7,045 bases of DNA. It comes from an uncultured Eubacteriales bacterium (GTDB lineage Bacteria > Bacillota > Clostridia > Oscillospirales > Acutalibacteraceae). Under the pieces are notes generated by a model, which was not told the origin of the DNA, searched no databases, and saw only the letters and a program-made list of their open reading frames with translations. Every line of letters starts with the position of its first letter. Position 1 is the stretch's first letter. Shown piece after piece: positions 6,145 to 7,045 of this stretch. The position numbers were made by a program, and so were the translations under genes. The DNA lies in contig CAKSOB010000071.1 of NCBI GenBank assembly GCA_934476545.1, forward strand, positions 1 to 7,045, given 5' to 3'.

Positions 6145-6498
6145 CTATTTCTCCAGCATCTTTTCCCACTCCGCCTCCTTGAACCCCGCCAGCACAAAAT
6201 CATCCCCAATCAGCATTGGACGCTTGACCAGCATTCCGTCCTCCGCCAGAAGGGCCAGCATTTCGTCCTCGGATAGGAGCGGGAGCTTTTCTTTCAGGTG
6301 CTTCTCCTTATAGAGAAGCCCGCTGGTATTGAAGAACTTTTTCAGCGGAAGCCCGCTTTTCTGATGCCACTGCCGGAGCTCGGCTTCGGTTGGGTTTTGT
6401 GCCTTGATGTGGCGGGCCTCATATGGAATTCCTTTTTCGTCAAGCCATTTCTGTGCCTTTTGGCAGGTAGTGCATTTGGGGTAGCAAAGAAAGGTCAT
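6145..6498 (-). CDS. ArsC/Spx/YffB-family thioredoxin-fold protein
   Basis: The protein is 117 residues, the usual size for this family. Start chosen at ATG 6496-6498 (minus strand) because AGGAGG (plus-strand 6508-6513) lies 9 nt upstream; a longer upstream frame has no such site and includes the promoter. It begins MTFLCYPKCTTCQKAQKWLD, with the CxxC redox pair C9/C12 at the start of the first helix, as in Spx and many ArsC-like proteins. The C-terminal KRPMLIGDDFVLAGFKEAEWE is the family's conserved segment with the cis-Pro after Arg. The family includes arsenate reductases and the RNA-polymerase-binding regulator Spx. No arsenic-resistance genes are nearby, so arsenate reduction is not supported by context, and a general redox or Spx-like role is possible. 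It has its own promoter just after the HipA-like gene. Confidence 0.92.
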   Translation of the reverse strand: MTFLCYPKCTTCQKAQKWLDEKGIPYEARHIKAQNPTEAELRQWHQKSGLPLKKFFNTSGLLYKEKHLKEKLPLLSEDEMLALLAEDGMLVKRPMLIGDDFVLAGFKEAEWEKMLEK

Positions 6499-6507
6499 GG
6501 TGGGGTT

Positions 6508-6513
6508 CCTCCT
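6508..6513 (-). promoter_or_regulatory. Ribosome binding site deciding the ArsC-like start
   Basis: CCTCCT on the plus strand reads AGGAGG on the minus strand, 9 nt before ATG 6498. This supports the 117-residue product over a 168-residue extension. Confidence 0.75.
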
Positions 6514-6549
6514 GTAGTTGGGTATTTGTCGTGTTTCGCCGTTGGAAGT

Positions 6550-6578
6550 ATTATACGCCATTGCTGCATGGAAAACAA
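6550..6578 (-). promoter_or_regulatory. Promoter of the ArsC-like gene
   Basis: On the minus strand, TTGTTT (plus 6573-6578) and a perfect TATAAT (plus 6550-6555) are 17 nt apart. The -35 matches consensus only in its first half. Transcription would start near 6543 and give a leader of about 45 nt before the ATG. Confidence 0.6.
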
Positions 6579-6585
6579 TGGGGGT

Positions 6586-6600
6586 CGCAGCGATGCTGCG
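6586..6600 (-). terminator. Short hairpin just after the HipA-like stop, weak terminator candidate
   Basis: CGCAGC and GCTGCG form a 6-bp stem with a 3-nt ATC loop, 1 nt after the HipA-like TGA. On the minus strand it is followed by ACCCCCATTGTTTTCC, so the T tract is distant and weak. It may separate the HipA-like transcript from the ArsC-like promoter, but the evidence is limited. Confidence 0.3.
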
Positions 6601-6601
6601 T

Positions 6602-7045
6602 TCATCCGCATTTCTGTCGTACCAAAACCGTTTCGCAAACCCGGTCGGCAATCAGCTCCCGGTCACGGGTGGGGTAGTATTCCAATAATGGCCTTACCAT
6701 TTGCGCAAGCTGTTCCCGGGTAAATGAAGGGATTTCAAGCTGTTTTCCGTACAGATTTTCCATAGTGTGGATCTGTCGGTTAAAGGTGGTTTGAAAAGGT
6801 CGCGCTTTTGCCTGAGAAATCAGGGATTTTGGGACGATTTCAAAGGAACTGTACATCACATTGGAAAGCAGCCCTGCGCCCTGGTCGAAAATGGGGCAGT
6901 AGTCAAAGGCACCATCCCTGGCGAGAACGGCAATATTGTTCAGGTGGCGGTCGTCATTGAGGACAAGACCATCGATTTCAAACAGCAGCGTCAGGTACTG
7001 GGGGAACAGGGAAAGTCCTGTGATGCTTGCCGTTTCCTCTGCCAG
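6602..7045 (-). CDS. HipA-like Ser/Thr kinase, C-terminal part, cut by the window edge
   Basis: The frame is open from the window end to TGA at 6602-6604, giving 147 residues of a longer protein; a GTG at 6857-6859 is internal and not a likely start. Counting from the window edge, NDDRHLNNIAVL (residues 30-41) matches the HipA-type catalytic loop, with D32 as catalytic Asp and N37 as metal-binding Asn. PIFDQGAGLL (51-60) matches the metal-binding DxG segment with D54. The remaining helical tail (about 60-147) is typical of the end of the kinase domain. HipA family kinases phosphorylate protein targets and often act as toxins paired with a HipB-type regulator, but CtkA-like and solitary members exist. 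The partner and the ATP-binding N-terminal part would lie beyond the window. The key residues visible are intact. Confidence 0.8.
   Translation of the reverse strand: MAEETASITGLSLFPQYLTLLFEIDGLVLNDDRHLNNIAVLARDGAFDYCPIFDQGAGLLSNVMYSSFEIVPKSLISQAKARPFQTTFNRQIHTMENLYGKQLEIPSFTREQLAQMVRPLLEYYPTRDRELIADRVCETVLVRQKCG

Noticed and set aside
6298..6723. Plus-strand ORF opposite the ArsC-like and HipA-like genes
   Set aside because: It crosses two recognised minus-strand genes and the promoter between them, and shows no family features.

Overview
The window looks like chromosomal DNA from a gut-type member of the Clostridia (Bacillota), perhaps near Oscillospiraceae or Lachnospiraceae. The basis is strong AGGAGG-type Shine-Dalgarno sites, sigma-A-like promoters, a lipoprotein with a Thr/Pro/Glu-repeat linker, and Spx/ArsC-family and CAT-family proteins typical of that group. 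I cannot name a species. By eye, the genes at 1708-4083 and 4854-5612 are more AT-rich than the CAT-like, ArsC-like and HipA-like genes beside them, so the window may be a mosaic.

Layout: (1) 1-1261, + strand: the 3' end of an unrecognised gene, then a secreted lipoprotein 27 nt downstream, probably one operon; a short Cys-rich coding stretch follows (1264-1425). (2) 1426-1707: an intergenic region with a GC-rich hairpin repeat (copy 1) and a good promoter. (3) 1708-4083: a 791-residue protein of unknown function ending in a long Gly/Ala-rich membrane-like segment and a coiled-coil-like tail. (4) 4084-4823: a small overlapping ORF and a chloramphenicol-acetyltransferase-like gene that is broken by an in-frame TAG and also carries a pair of compensating shifts at G tracts. 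(5) 4854-5612: an intact nucleoside phosphorylase 30 nt further on. (6) 5613-6144: about 530 nt without a convincing gene, holding hairpin repeat copy 2 and two copies of a short GGATATC motif. (7) 6145-7045, - strand: an ArsC/Spx-family protein with its own promoter, and upstream of it the C-terminal part of a HipA-like kinase that runs off the window.

How the genes work together: apart from close spacing in the lipoprotein pair and the CAT-like/phosphorylase pair, the sequence does not link them into one pathway. The least explained elements are the 791-residue protein, the hairpin repeat shared by two intergenic regions, and the multiply damaged CAT-like gene. No CRISPR array, tRNA, rRNA, transposase or integrase was seen.
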